Positions 46,038-55,102 are shown, counted from the first letter of the stretch. The stretch is DNA of 64,000 bases from JAWPMV01 sp039819665 (GCA_039819665.1 JBCBRM010000048.1:1-64000); one strand, 5' to 3'. Numbers and translations: made by a program. Notes: generated by a model from the sequence alone, not told the origin.

Positions 46038-48413
46038 CTAAAAGTTCACTACTACTCCCAAAGCAGGTAAAGGTTCCCCTCCCAGTGTATTAGGAATCTC
46101 TACCAACTCTCTAGGGCTGTTAATAATCCCTTCTTCATTTCTGGCTAAGCCAAACTGAGGTTCAATTGGGGCAGTCGCTCCCAACACATTTTGAAATTCC
46201 ACAAAGACATCCAATGCCCAACTTTTAAAGCTCCATTTTTTATCAAGCCGAATGTCTACAGTACTAAAAACCCCTAATCGTTCTTCGCCCAGCAAAGAGT
46301 AATCCCTTATAAGGATAGGGTAAGAACCCAAACTGGTATTTTGGTCTATTGGGGCAAAAGGGGCTCCGCCAAGTAGTCGGACTCTGGAGTTTATTTCCCA
46401 ACTTTTCCAAAATTTATAGCCGCCTAGCAAAGATAATAAGATTCGGTTATCCCAAATTGCAGGAAAGAAGGATTCGGAATCATTGCCTGAAAATAAGCTT
46501 CTGTAGAGAGTCAAAGATGTCAAGCCGTAAAATTTACCGGTAAACTTCTGTTGAAATAATAACTCGACTCCATAAGCTTGCCCTTTTCCATTAGATGTGA
46601 CCGCCTCACTTCCAAAAACCTCATTTCCTTCGCCTTTATTAGCTAAAGAAACTTGGTCAATAATGGAGATAGGATAATCGGTGTAATTTTTATAAAAGCC
46701 TTCTATGGAAAATCGGGCTTTTTCATTCAAGAGATAGTTAAGGCCAGCAACCATATGATCGGCCCTTATATAGGAAGAGTTCTGGTTGACAAATGTTGCG
46801 GTATTATCCTGAAATCCCAATGCCGTATATGGCAATATTTTGAAGTATCTACCCAATGAAGCTGATATGGACCATTTACCATTGGTAGATAATTGATAAG
46901 CAGCCGATAGTCTGGGGCTTAAGGTTCTGTAAATTTCGTTCCCATTTTCTGTAAACGTATTCCCATCAGTTCTCATTCCTAAGGCTAATGATAAGCGTCC
47001 TTCCAATAGACTGGAATTGGCTTGAAAAAATGCACCATACCTTAAGAAACTCAAGTTCGTATCAAACTGAAGATTGTTTTGAATATTTATCGTCTGGTTG
47101 TTGTAGCCAGCATAAATTAGAGAAATGCCATAATCCACCGTCCAGCGCTCTTTGTAACGCTTCAAATTGAAACGAAAGCGGCTCTCCATTTCACGAGAAT
47201 CATTCTGGAAAGCAAGACCTTCCAGCCTAATATTATCAGTATACTGTTTGAAATCATTGAATAGCACATTATTACTTAAACTCATCAACATGAAACCGCT
47301 ATTATCCTTGAAGCGTTTTTTCCAGGAAACCCCTACTGTGTTCGTACGTTGTTTAATAATTGGCACCTGATCTTGAATAGCTTGTTGCTCAGGATCAAGC
47401 TCCTCTAATTCATTGACCTGAAAATCATCTATTGAACCAATGCCAGTTACATAGATAGAATTATACTCATCAATTTCATGATTGATTTTATACTGATAAT
47501 CCCAATAGTCAGGAAGGATAGGAATTCCCAGTACCTCAAAAATAAATTGTAAATAAGAGCGTCTGGCCGAGACTATATAGGTCGTCTTTGAATATTCTTT
47601 TTTTGCCTTGAATAAAGGCCCTTCCAGGGTGAGTCCGACCTCACTTGAGCTTAATCGAAAATTCCCTGCCGCTTGCTGATTATTTCCGTTTCTTTGATCG
47701 AACTGAAGAACCCCGGATAGTACATTATCATAGTTTGCTCCAAATGCACTGGAAGTCAATTGGACATTATCTAGGAAAGCGACATTCACCAATCCAACAG
47801 GCCCCCCTGCACTTCCCTGAGTGGCAAAATGATTAAGATTAGGTATTTCTATACCATCCAAATAATAGACATTTTCACTTGGTGCTCCTCCTCTGATTAT
47901 TATGTCATTCCGGAATCCTCCTACCGAACCTCCAATCCCAGGAAGGCTTTGAACAACTTTGGTTACATCATTATTCCCTCCCGGATAAGAGACAATTTCT
48001 TCCTGACTTAATTTTTGGATTGATAATGGACTGACCTCACTCACTTCAAAAGGGTTTATCGTAATTTCCACTTCTTCAATCTCATACGTGCTGGGGGTAA
48101 GGTTAAATTCGATCGGAGGATTATTGGTGGATCGAACAACTACATTGAATATATTAGAGGTGCTATACCCAAGATAATTGGCTTGAAGGTTATAAGTTCC
48201 TATCGGAATTTTTGATATAAAGAAAAACCCGTCTTCGTTTGTAATTGCTCCTACCTCTGAATTCTCTACAATTACAGACGCACCAGAAAGAACCTCCCCT
48301 GTCTTCCCGTTTTTCACAAACCCGGAAATACTACCAGATTTTTGTGCTTTTATAGGCTGGATAAGGAACAGGAAAAATAAACACCAAACTAATCTAAAGG
48401 ATTTCATAAGCAA
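46038..48413 (-). CDS. TonB-dependent outer-membrane receptor with N-terminal carboxypeptidase-like domain
   Basis: 791 aa: signal peptide (LVWCLFFLFLIQPIKAQ), CarboxypepD_reg-like domain (SGSISGFVKNGKTGEVLSGASVIV...TYNLQANYLGY), plug domain (EIVSYPGGNNDVTKVVQSLPGIGG, RNDIIIRGGAPSENVYYLDGIEIPNLNHF) and a 22-stranded barrel ending VVVNF. It imports an unknown large solute with TonB-ExbBD energy. It is transcribed divergently from the MarR gene, 93 bp apart, with the palindrome 48480-48501 in between. No SusD partner is adjacent, so it is a stand-alone receptor. Confidence 0.93.
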   Translation of the reverse strand: MLMKSFRLVWCLFFLFLIQPIKAQKSGSISGFVKNGKTGEVLSGASVIVENSEVGAITNEDGFFFISKIPIGTYNLQANYLGYSTSNIFNVVVRSTNNPPIEFNLTPSTYEIEEVEITINPFEVSEVSPLSIQKLSQEEIVSYPGGNNDVTKVVQSLPGIGGSVGGFRNDIIIRGGAPSENVYYLDGIEIPNLNHFATQGSAGGPVGLVNVAFLDNVQLTSSAFGANYDNVLSGVLQFDQRNGNNQQAAGNFRLSSSEVGLTLEGPLFKAKKEYSKTTYIVSARRSYLQFIFEVLGIPILPDYWDYQYKINHEIDEYNSIYVTGIGSIDDFQVNELEELDPEQQAIQDQVPIIKQRTNTVGVSWKKRFKDNSGFMLMSLSNNVLFNDFKQYTDNIRLEGLAFQNDSREMESRFRFNLKRYKERWTVDYGISLIYAGYNNQTINIQNNLQFDTNLSFLRYGAFFQANSSLLEGRLSLALGMRTDGNTFTENGNEIYRTLSPRLSAAYQLSTNGKWSISASLGRYFKILPYTALGFQDNTATFVNQNSSYIRADHMVAGLNYLLNEKARFSIEGFYKNYTDYPISIIDQVSLANKGEGNEVFGSEAVTSNGKGQAYGVELLFQQKFTGKFYGLTSLTLYRSLFSGNDSESFFPAIWDNRILLSLLGGYKFWKSWEINSRVRLLGGAPFAPIDQNTSLGSYPILIRDYSLLGEERLGVFSTVDIRLDKKWSFKSWALDVFVEFQNVLGATAPIEPQFGLARNEEGIINSPRELVEIPNTLGGEPLPALGVVVNF

Positions 48414-48453
48414 TGATTAACTTAAATATGAGAATTCGGCTAGATCTGAAAGC

Positions 48454-48501
48454 CAAATATCTAGGGGAAGCCCATTAAAAACACAACAAACTTGTTATAA
48501 T
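48454..48501. promoter_or_regulatory. Shared promoter region with MarR operator copy
   Basis: AACAAACTTGTTATAAT (48485-48501) is the inner part of a 22-nt palindrome whose left arm (48480-48489) has three mismatches to the perfect version at 49121-49142. It lies immediately before the marR start at 48507 and overlaps the region upstream of the TonB receptor. On the minus strand GATATTTG (48461-48454) resembles the Bacteroidota -7 element. Autoregulation and control of the receptor by the MarR protein is inferred. Confidence 0.55.
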
Positions 48502-48506
48502 AGCTT

Positions 48507-49127
48507 ATGAAGGACGTAATTCAGCTTCTGGAATACTATGAAGCATACTCACAAAAGTCGAAGCAAAAGGACCTCATGCTTTTTGGGGAATGGCTAAGGC
48601 AGCAGCATATCCCAGAGAAGGATTTTTTGACCGATGAAGATACAGTTAATGAAGCTGGACTCGAGGTAATCGTCTCTTATTTACTGGGGGGGATTTGGGG
48701 ATATTATGAAAGCTGGATTAAACTTACTTTTGAAGATCTTCCACTTCGTTCTATACATGATTTTGGCATTCTAAAAAGTGTCCAGCATAAAGATAAACCC
48801 AGTAAAAAGGAAGTTGCTCTACAAAATACTATGGAGCATTCAAGCTGTATAGAAGCCATTAAGCGTTTGGTCAAAAAGGGGGTGTTAGAAGAAGAAACTG
48901 ATACCAAGGATCGCAGGATTAAACGACTATCCCTAAGCGAAAAAGGAAAACAAATAGTGGAATTGGTAGATAAAAAAATGATGGGCTTAGGGAAGCTGAC
49001 TATTGGCAATTTGAATCCTATGGAATTGCGTTCGCTCGTTCCAACGTTAAAAAAGCTTTATGAGTTCCATGTTCGGCTGTATAAGAACATTCATCGGGAT
49101 GAGATAAAAAGAATGTATAAATTATAA
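48507..49127 (+). CDS. MarR-family transcriptional regulator
   Basis: 206 aa with a winged-helix core (ALQNTMEHSSCIEAIKRLVKKGVLEEETDTKDRRIKRLSLSEKGKQIVELV, the beta-wing containing TKDRRIKRL) and an N-terminal helical extension that is longer than usual for MarR (about 50 residues). Dimerisation helices are at both ends. It sits divergent to the TonB receptor gene, with a 22-nt perfect-arm palindrome at 49121-49142 that overlaps its own stop codon and a degenerate copy just before its start. Confidence 0.85.
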   Translation: MKDVIQLLEYYEAYSQKSKQKDLMLFGEWLRQQHIPEKDFLTDEDTVNEAGLEVIVSYLLGGIWGYYESWIKLTFEDLPLRSIHDFGILKSVQHKDKPSKKEVALQNTMEHSSCIEAIKRLVKKGVLEEETDTKDRRIKRLSLSEKGKQIVELVDKKMMGLGKLTIGNLNPMELRSLVPTLKKLYEFHVRLYKNIHRDEIKRMYKL

Positions 49128-49142
49128 CAAGTTTGTTATAAT
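49121..49142. promoter_or_regulatory. Perfect palindrome overlapping the marR stop
   Basis: Ten-base arms ATTATAACAA and TTGTTATAAT are exact complements around GT. The marR stop codon (49125-49127) is inside. No T-run after it, so it is not a terminator. Same core as the site just upstream of marR. Confidence 0.55.
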
Positions 49143-49564
49143 GGATATAGCGAGTGCATTTCTACAGGAAATTCTTACCCTGTGTCATTTTTCCTTTTAA
49201 ATGTCTGCAGATCTCAGGAGATAGATGTCCTGTTATTTTATGATTAGGCATTACCGATAAAAAGGCAGGCTTACATGCGGTAAGAGGAAGAAAAGGAGGA
49301 CGGCCCAGGGGGCTCTCTAAAAAAGCACCCCTGGCTGAAAGCCTTTATAGAGAAAGGGAAAGATCCATCTCTGAAATCTGTGAGCATCTTTATATCTCTA
49401 AGCCCACGCTTTACAGATACCTTAGAGCAGATCGATCACAATTGGCTAGGCTCCCTAAATCATAAGGACAAGAATGCGGACAAATAGCGGCTGAACTTTC
49501 CGGACATTTATTGACTGAAATTACAGCACGTGACATCAAAATCTCAAAATGATGATAATCAACA
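49128..49564. other. Intergenic region holding a resolvase relic
   Basis: 437 bp between marR and the truncated lipoprotein gene. The resolvase C-terminal relic at 49286-49465 fills its centre; the flanks show no gene. It marks an old recombination event adjacent to the truncation. Confidence 0.5.
49286..49465 (+). pseudogene. C-terminal end of a serine recombinase (resolvase/invertase)
   Basis: Reading GRKGGRPRGLSKKAPLAESL then YRERERSISEICEHLYIS and KPTLYRYLRADRSQ, a typical HTH_7 resolvase tail with the RGRP-type linker and the ISEICxxLxISKPTLYRYL recognition helix. Only about 60 codons remain; the catalytic domain is missing. Its end coincides with the start of the truncated lipoprotein gene on the opposite strand. 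Confidence 0.75.
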
Positions 49565-50497
49565 TTATGTTAAGTTTACACCATCATACACTGGGCCTAA
49601 TAGTTCTCCTCTATAGGCAGTTAACCCTGATAAAGAAGTAAAATATCCTATGGGATCACGATTGAACCTCATGGTGCCGGTGAGCAAAGTCCACACTCTT
49701 CGATCATGTTCACTCTGGTAGGTATCAAAAACGGCGGAAGTAGTGAGTGCCGGATTTCTGGCTAAATGTTGCTCTTCCAACACCACCTGTCTGGCAAATC
49801 GATGATTGTAAGAAGTGAATCGGTTTCCCCAATTGTCCATGGCCAGCCCAAACTGACTAAAACCACTGATGGCCTCAATTTTTTGTTGTTTAGGATTTGC
49901 GCGAAAGTCTCTGCTGTCAATGGTTACCCGTGTTGTATCATCTCCATATCTCAAACTGCCTCCAGCTCTTCCATTGGCACCATAAATCCAGTTATCCAAT
50001 CCCCATTGCAAAGAGTTTGCACGTTGTTGCTGATTGCCTGCCACAGAGCCGGTAATGAAAATTTCCTTTTGGTCGGCTACTCCATCATTGTCTGTATCCA
50101 GAAAGAAGTAAATGTGTGGGGCGTCAGCTACTAGAATGCCACCCTGATAGTACATTGCACTAACCGGGAAGTTGAGGTTATCAACAAAAGTGCTCTCCAT
50201 GGTGTATTTACCATCTCCATCCCGGTCTGTTAGTTTTTTTACCTTCCCCTTACCCTCAATAACGGGATAACCAGTCATCTCAACAACGTAAAGTGCACCG
50301 TCGGGTGCCCATGTCATATCTACAGGACTGATAATATCCGGTTCACTTGCAATTAGTGATATTTCCAGCTCGGGATCGGCCAATAGAAAAGTTGCCTCCT
50401 CAGTCGAGGGACTGTGAATGTCAAGGTTCTTTTGGCTACAGCTTACCAGTAAAGTGAAAACCAAAAAAAGCAAAGAGATAAATAGTTTGAAATCCAT
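49565..50497 (-). CDS. Truncated propeller-type lipoprotein (PVC/dehydrogenase-like N-terminal part)
   Basis: 310 aa: lipobox signal (LLFLVFTLLVSC) and a beta-propeller beginning FLLADPELEISLIASEPDIISPVDMTWAPDGALYVVEMTGYP, VKKLTDRDGDGKYT, FPVSAMYYQGGILVADAPHIYFFLDTDNDGVADQKEIF and NSLQWGLDNWIYGANGRAGG. Relatives are two to three times longer with a heme or dehydrogenase C-terminal part; here the frame ends at GPVYDGVNLT next to the resolvase relic, so the 3' part has been lost. Product may be non-functional. Confidence 0.75.
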   Translation of the reverse strand: MDFKLFISLLFLVFTLLVSCSQKNLDIHSPSTEEATFLLADPELEISLIASEPDIISPVDMTWAPDGALYVVEMTGYPVIEGKGKVKKLTDRDGDGKYTMESTFVDNLNFPVSAMYYQGGILVADAPHIYFFLDTDNDGVADQKEIFITGSVAGNQQQRANSLQWGLDNWIYGANGRAGGSLRYGDDTTRVTIDSRDFRANPKQQKIEAISGFSQFGLAMDNWGNRFTSYNHRFARQVVLEEQHLARNPALTTSAVFDTYQSEHDRRVWTLLTGTMRFNRDPIGYFTSLSGLTAYRGELLGPVYDGVNLT

Positions 50498-50533
50498 ATT
50501 AAATTACTTCAAAAATTTATTACTTATTTCCTA

Positions 50534-50615
50534 TGCCATACAACGGTTAGTGCAAACGCAGTAGCGACCGTATTGGAGCTATTGACGTTTTGCATATTGT
50601 TTTATGCCGTTTTTT
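50534..50615 (-). other. attC-like foldback immediately after the DinB gene
   Basis: Two nested imperfect dyads around a loop: outer GCCATACAAC (50535-50544) with GTTTTATGCC (about 50599-50608), inner TGCAAACG with CGTTTTGCA (one extra base), and GTAGC with GCTAT around GACCGTATTGGA. The extrahelical base in the inner arm, and a position directly at the stop codon of the minus-strand gene, are features of integron attC sites, although the R boxes do not match the strict consensus. Followed on the plus strand by six T, so a terminator is the alternative. Confidence 0.4.
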
Positions 50616-50994
50616 ACCATCCAATATAGGAGGGAGGCTTAGTTCCTAAAAGTCTTAAATAAACTACAAGCTGTCCTCTATGATGCGAAAGATGATTATC
50701 TATTGTCATCAGTATGGATTCCTTGGAGGCTTTTCCATACCACATTTCTACTATTTCAAAGAGTTCCTCTTGAGTGGTATTTTCAAGGAATTTTAAAATC
50801 TCATCAAATAATTCACTAAGATAAAGAAATATCTCTTCTTTGGTTTTGGTTTTAGGCTTTACTAATTCTTTCCCTGTGACAAAGCGGCTATGAGTCCGCA
50901 TCCAAGTCGTTAGATGGCTTAGTTGAGATTGATAGCTTCTTGTCCCATCAATAGGTTTGAATGATAATGGTCTTGAACTGATATAATGAGACAC
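50614..50994 (-). CDS. DinB-like protein, possibly 5'-truncated
   Basis: 126 aa from a GTG; residues LSFKPIDGTRSYQSQLSHLTTWMRTHSRF and ILMTIDNHLSHHRGQLVVYLRLLG carry DinB/YfiT-type metal-binding histidines in the C-terminal helix (HLSHHRGQL). Family members are usually 150-170 aa, so the N-terminal helix may be missing; an upstream in-frame TGA prevents extension. A role in hydrolase or transferase chemistry is typical but unproven. Located 64 bp from the recombinase gene and directly followed by the attC-like foldback. Confidence 0.7.
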   Translation of the reverse strand: MSHYISSRPLSFKPIDGTRSYQSQLSHLTTWMRTHSRFVTGKELVKPKTKTKEEIFLYLSELFDEILKFLENTTQEELFEIVEMWYGKASKESILMTIDNHLSHHRGQLVVYLRLLGTKPPSYIGW

Positions 50995-51057
50995 TTTTTG
51001 AACAAATATTCAAATCAAATAATACAAGAAAAGGAAACAGCAATTCCAAATTCTTCC

Positions 51058-52011
51058 CTACACATTCAGGGCCGCATTATTCTCCCAGGCATCAACCTCC
51101 CGTACATACCCTCTTAGGGTCGAAAGATTTTTATGCCCGGTCTGATTGGCGATGGAATGCAGGGAATTCCCCTTGACGGCAGCTTCTGTAATAAATCCCG
51201 CCCTAAGGCCATGTGCTTTGGCCTTGGGACCAAAATATTTCTTGACTACCCGATCAACAGCCTTATTGCTCATGCTATTGTGAAGAATCTTCCCTGATTT
51301 ACTCATCCCCATGAAAACAAAATCCCCATTAGATATTTTTTTTAAAGCATCGAGGGCCCTAACCGGACAAATCTCCACCTGAGACTGATAGGGCAGGATT
51401 TTTATTTTGCCTTCTCCAGTCTGATCATTTTTGGAATGCTTTAAGAGGTAGGTATATCCTTGCTCGACCTTTACAAGCATCTCAGTTCCTGCCGCTCGCC
51501 AAGTCATGGCCGCCAATTCAGCTCTACGAAAGGCTCCAAACCAGGCGCAGAGGATAATGGTTCTGTCCCGCAGATCTTTCGGCTTTCCGGTATCGTAAAG
51601 CTTTTTACAAATCTCCAAGAGCTCAGCCTTGCGGATAGCTTTAGCTTTGGTAACAGACTCTGCTTTTCGGGAATTCCTGAGCCCTTTGAGGTATTCTTTA
51701 AGGCCCTGATCTGCGGGCTTGGGATAACCTGCTTTTCTATGGGCAAGGTTGATTCCAGAGACCCTCCTAAGCAAAGTTGAGAGTTTCAGATGACTCTGGC
51801 TTTCCAGGAAAAGCTCAATAGCCCTGGGCGAAGCTGGCAGATACTCAAAGCCCTGATCCAGGCACCAATCCATGAAGGCATGAAAATCCTGATTATAGGC
51901 AATTCGTGTGTTATCGGCATGCGCCTGAGCTCGGGTGGCTTCGACCCGGCTTTTGGCGGAGGCGATGAGCTCTTCATCTGTCTGAAGTGATTTGTTTAGT
52001 TCGCTATTCAT
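51058..52011 (-). CDS. Tyrosine recombinase/integrase
   Basis: 317 aa. The N-terminal SAM-like domain binds DNA (NTRIAYNQDFHAFMDWC, LSTLLRRVSGINLAHR). The catalytic residues are R162 (GAFRRAEL), a lysine region around K191-K194, H267 and R270 (HGLRAGF), H293 (GHK) and the nucleophile Y302 (RGYVREVD). It lacks the extra helix that marks integron IntI proteins, so it is a phage/plasmid-type or stand-alone integrase. No att duplications or other integron genes are obvious nearby. Confidence 0.92.
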   Translation of the reverse strand: MNSELNKSLQTDEELIASAKSRVEATRAQAHADNTRIAYNQDFHAFMDWCLDQGFEYLPASPRAIELFLESQSHLKLSTLLRRVSGINLAHRKAGYPKPADQGLKEYLKGLRNSRKAESVTKAKAIRKAELLEICKKLYDTGKPKDLRDRTIILCAWFGAFRRAELAAMTWRAAGTEMLVKVEQGYTYLLKHSKNDQTGEGKIKILPYQSQVEICPVRALDALKKISNGDFVFMGMSKSGKILHNSMSNKAVDRVVKKYFGPKAKAHGLRAGFITEAAVKGNSLHSIANQTGHKNLSTLRGYVREVDAWENNAALNV

Positions 52012-52177
52012 AATAGTGTCCGATAATCTTATATTATTGGATGGAATATAAGGAAAGATTTTCGAAGATAAAAAGGATTTACACAGTGAAGTCTTCAGTT
52101 CAGATCTTTTATATCATATTTAGAAATGGCTATTTAATCGGTGAAAAAGCTCTGCATAATCGCATTTAATGTATTGA

Positions 52178-52870
52178 TCAAAGTCTAATACCTAAACTAA
52201 TCCCAGGAACAATTTTGAATTGGAGATTCGAAAAATATCTAGGCAGTCTCATTAGATTTGAGTCGCTGACCGTAGGCATTTCGGTTCCTAAAACAAAATG
52301 TGTTTTCAGTATGAAGCCTGAATCCTTATAAAGGTGATAGGCAATTTTGATAAACGGAAGAGCTGTGATATCTGTGTTTGTCCTACGTGCTATTACTGTT
52401 GCCAAAGAATTGACATATTGCTTTTTGACTAAGCTACCTATCCCTGCTTCGAACTTATTATTTCCTCTTCCAATTAATACTCCTCCCATGATATGAACTC
52501 CCCATCCATTTATTTTTGCAATTGCACTATCTCCTATAATTTTCCTTAGGAACATACGGTCTAATAATCCGATCCCAGTAAATTTTTCTGAGGCAGTTTT
52601 ATCAATGAATGAAACACCTATTGTCCCTATTAAGGCTGTATTAGAGCCTTTATTTATTCGAAAAGCCCCATAACTTGTACCAACTATTCCTTGTCCTTGA
52701 CCTAGAAAGTCAATTGTAATAAAAGGTTCATATATTCTTGTTATTTCTGTCTCTGCTACTTCCCTATTTTTTTGAGAAAATGCCTGATATGCAGAAATAC
52801 TAAGTAACAAGAAACTCATCATTAATCTATAGCTTCCCATCGAAATAAGATTTATAATATGTTTATACAA
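52178..52870 (-). CDS. Outer-membrane beta-barrel protein
   Basis: 230 aa with signal peptide (RLMMSFLLLSISAYQAFSQ) and beta strands FITIDFLGQGQGIVGTSYGAF, ALIGTIGVSFIDK, WGVHIMGGVLIGRG, ILKTHFVLGTEM, IVPGISLGIRL. Last of three genes in one direction (12 bp after its neighbour). Function unknown, likely surface exposed. Confidence 0.75.
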   Translation of the reverse strand: MYKHIINLISMGSYRLMMSFLLLSISAYQAFSQKNREVAETEITRIYEPFITIDFLGQGQGIVGTSYGAFRINKGSNTALIGTIGVSFIDKTASEKFTGIGLLDRMFLRKIIGDSAIAKINGWGVHIMGGVLIGRGNNKFEAGIGSLVKKQYVNSLATVIARRTNTDITALPFIKIAYHLYKDSGFILKTHFVLGTEMPTVSDSNLMRLPRYFSNLQFKIVPGISLGIRL

Positions 52871-52881
52871 GATTTGCTCAA

Positions 52882-53568
52882 TTAATACCTAGGATGAATA
52901 ATTCTTCCAATGGAAAAGAAAATAGAGCTCTTTATGGGGGTCCCATTTGATAGAAAGGGAATATTCCCCTTTCTATCAAAAAAAGCTCCAAATCCTATGG
53001 CTCCTTCAACAATCAACCTACTGTAAATGATTTGAAGGCCTGCCTTGACCTCATAAAATTCGAATCTTGCGCTCTCTTCAAACTCTTTCTGTATTCCATT
53101 GAGCTCCCTTAAAATTAGTCCCTGCATATTAGCTTGGCCTAGACCTGCCTCTATAAAGAAGCTGGGTACAGCAGTTGTTCCATAAGGTGAATTACGGTTA
53201 TTAGGCTTCAATGCATAACAAACTGTCCGAATAACTCTAATAGGATAAAGGCGAATAGATGTTTGCCAACCTAAACCTGTTGCTTCTATTACACTGTAAG
53301 AACTTAATGGCTGGTACAAATAATTTAGAAGTCCTGAAAATCTTAAGGCAATTCCATCAAGTCTTTTAGAGGCTAGCTCTAAATTAAAGCTAAGATTCAG
53401 GTTCGTGTTCTCTTTTTTAAAAGACAAGTGATTCAAATATGGCAGGCTAATACTTAGCTTAGGAGAATGGATACAGGTCCTACATCTAATGTACTCATCT
53501 GAGTCTAAAGGAGAAGCGTAAATAGTGCAACTCAATAAAAAGAGTATCAAAAATATGGATAACCTCAT
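52882..53568 (-). CDS. Exported beta-barrel-like protein
   Basis: 228 aa with signal peptide (MRLSIFLILFLLSCTIYAS) and antiparallel strands (NLSFNLELASKRLDGIALRFSGLLNYL, GLGWQTSIRLYPIRVI, FFIEAGLGQANMQGLILREL, YEVKAGLQIIYSRLIVEGAIGFGAF). C-terminal aromatic residue fits a barrel (RIIHPRY). Middle of the operon, 34 bp after the 499-aa gene. Confidence 0.72.
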   Translation of the reverse strand: MRLSIFLILFLLSCTIYASPLDSDEYIRCRTCIHSPKLSISLPYLNHLSFKKENTNLNLSFNLELASKRLDGIALRFSGLLNYLYQPLSSYSVIEATGLGWQTSIRLYPIRVIRTVCYALKPNNRNSPYGTTAVPSFFIEAGLGQANMQGLILRELNGIQKEFEESARFEFYEVKAGLQIIYSRLIVEGAIGFGAFFDRKGNIPFLSNGTPIKSSIFFSIGRIIHPRY

Positions 53569-53602
53569 AACACCAAAGATTTAGATTAAAAAAGGCGATA
53601 AA

Positions 53603-55102
53603 TTATTCACAGTCATTTTCGTCGATTAGCTCAGGTAAAAACTCGTAAGATTTTATATCGTGTGGACAGGAAGGACAAAAATCTTTTAGAATATCTAGAT
53701 TGGGCATAGATACAGGAGCTACAATGGTCATATGCTCGTCATCAAAATCATCATCATCATATACTTCCATCCGGAAGGTCTTTTCTGTAGTATTGGGCTC
53801 AGGAGCAAAAAAAAGAAAGGAATCTGCATCATTTTCAGTTAAGCCTGCCCAAAAATTTGCATCTCTGCTGAGTCTTCCCTCAGCTTGCCTAGATGGAATT
53901 ACAGAATTACCTCCCCTGAATCCATCTGTTTTAAAAAATACAACTACAGCAAGTCCTTGATTGAGATACGTTTGTATTTGCTGTCTTTTACCTGATGCGC
54001 TTGTCCTGGCAAGGATATCAAATAGGGCTGAATTATTTGTTTTATAGAGTCCACTGGTATATACATTTCCAAGTAAGGCTCCCCCTCTATCATCCTTAAA
54101 GGTTGGGGGAGATTTGAGATTAATTTGAATACTACGCGTCTTTTCGGTCATTTTCCCACCATAGCCCTGAGCTTTTACTTTTATAGTAAAGTTCCCAGCA
54201 TTAGGAAAAATTATAGTCTGTGTTCCTATAGCTGATAATTCCTCTCCAGGGTTAGGATTTCCAGAAAAATCCAGACTTATATAATCTGTATGTTCGGCTA
54301 ACCAATTAATGTTTATAGGACAGTTTCTCTTTACAACACTTTTATCCAATGAGACATTTAGTACTGGATCAGCAGGGACTTCTATAGAAATACTAGACTC
54401 TCCTTCAGGATCACCATCATTCCATTGCAAGGTAAGTATAGGATTACGAGAAAAATCTAGGCTTTTGAGGTCAGAACCCGTTAAATTTACCTGAAGCTGA
54501 AAGTCACTTGTAATTGAGATAGACCCAATATCATCTTCGACGACAGTTCCATCTCTATATTTCACTAATGCTTTGAAATCCAACTCACTATAGGAACCTA
54601 AATCAAAACCATAGAAGTTGTGAATATCTGTTGCAAGTGGGTTAACAAAATCCGGAGTAACAGAGCAAATATAAGGGGGTAAAGGTTCTAAGCTTTCTCC
54701 TCCGAAGATTCGGATTTTGAGTTTTTCCAGCATATACCGGATTCTTGAACCAGCATATTTTGCATTACATCTAAATTCCACACCAATCCTTGCAACAGTA
54801 TTATTTGAAATGTGTTCTATGCCATCTATAGCCTCACGCAAAACATCTTTGGCATCTTGAGTAACCCTCCCTTGCATAGATTCCACTCTTATAAGTAATT
54901 TATCCATAATACCCTTGAATTCTGTTGGAGCTTGTTGCAATTCAATAACTGCTGCTTCTAATTCTGCTTCAATATCATCTAACGTATTTGCTCCCGCTTC
55001 TACTATCTTACAACTGTTGGTCAAAAGAGGGGCAATTACTAAAAAGAAAACAGCCAATAATACTTTTGCTTTTTTAAAAAATTGAATAGCTATCATGATC
55101 AA
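53603..55102 (-). CDS. Lipoprotein with Ig-like and unknown C-terminal domain
   Basis: 499 aa. Lipobox signal (AVFFLVIAPLLTNSC) and a helical N-terminal region (LDDIEAELEAAVIELQQAPTEF, LREAIDGIEHISNNTVARIG), then Ig-like or PKD-like domains (VLNVSLDKSVVKRNCPININWLAEHTDYISLDFSG, FTIKVKAQGYGGKM), then an unrecognised domain with FFKTDGFRGGNSVIPSRQAEGRLS and a C-terminal cysteine cluster (CPSCPH). First of a three-gene set with two barrel proteins, so a surface-anchored complex is plausible. No sorting domain. Confidence 0.7.
   Translation of the reverse strand: MIMIAIQFFKKAKVLLAVFFLVIAPLLTNSCKIVEAGANTLDDIEAELEAAVIELQQAPTEFKGIMDKLLIRVESMQGRVTQDAKDVLREAIDGIEHISNNTVARIGVEFRCNAKYAGSRIRYMLEKLKIRIFGGESLEPLPPYICSVTPDFVNPLATDIHNFYGFDLGSYSELDFKALVKYRDGTVVEDDIGSISITSDFQLQVNLTGSDLKSLDFSRNPILTLQWNDGDPEGESSISIEVPADPVLNVSLDKSVVKRNCPININWLAEHTDYISLDFSGNPNPGEELSAIGTQTIIFPNAGNFTIKVKAQGYGGKMTEKTRSIQINLKSPPTFKDDRGGALLGNVYTSGLYKTNNSALFDILARTSASGKRQQIQTYLNQGLAVVVFFKTDGFRGGNSVIPSRQAEGRLSRDANFWAGLTENDADSFLFFAPEPNTTEKTFRMEVYDDDDFDDEHMTIVAPVSMPNLDILKDFCPSCPHDIKSYEFLPELIDENDCE

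Noticed and set aside
50534..52011. Classical integron
   Set aside because: The recombinase lacks the extra helix of IntI, no second attC-like site was found and the R boxes deviate from consensus.
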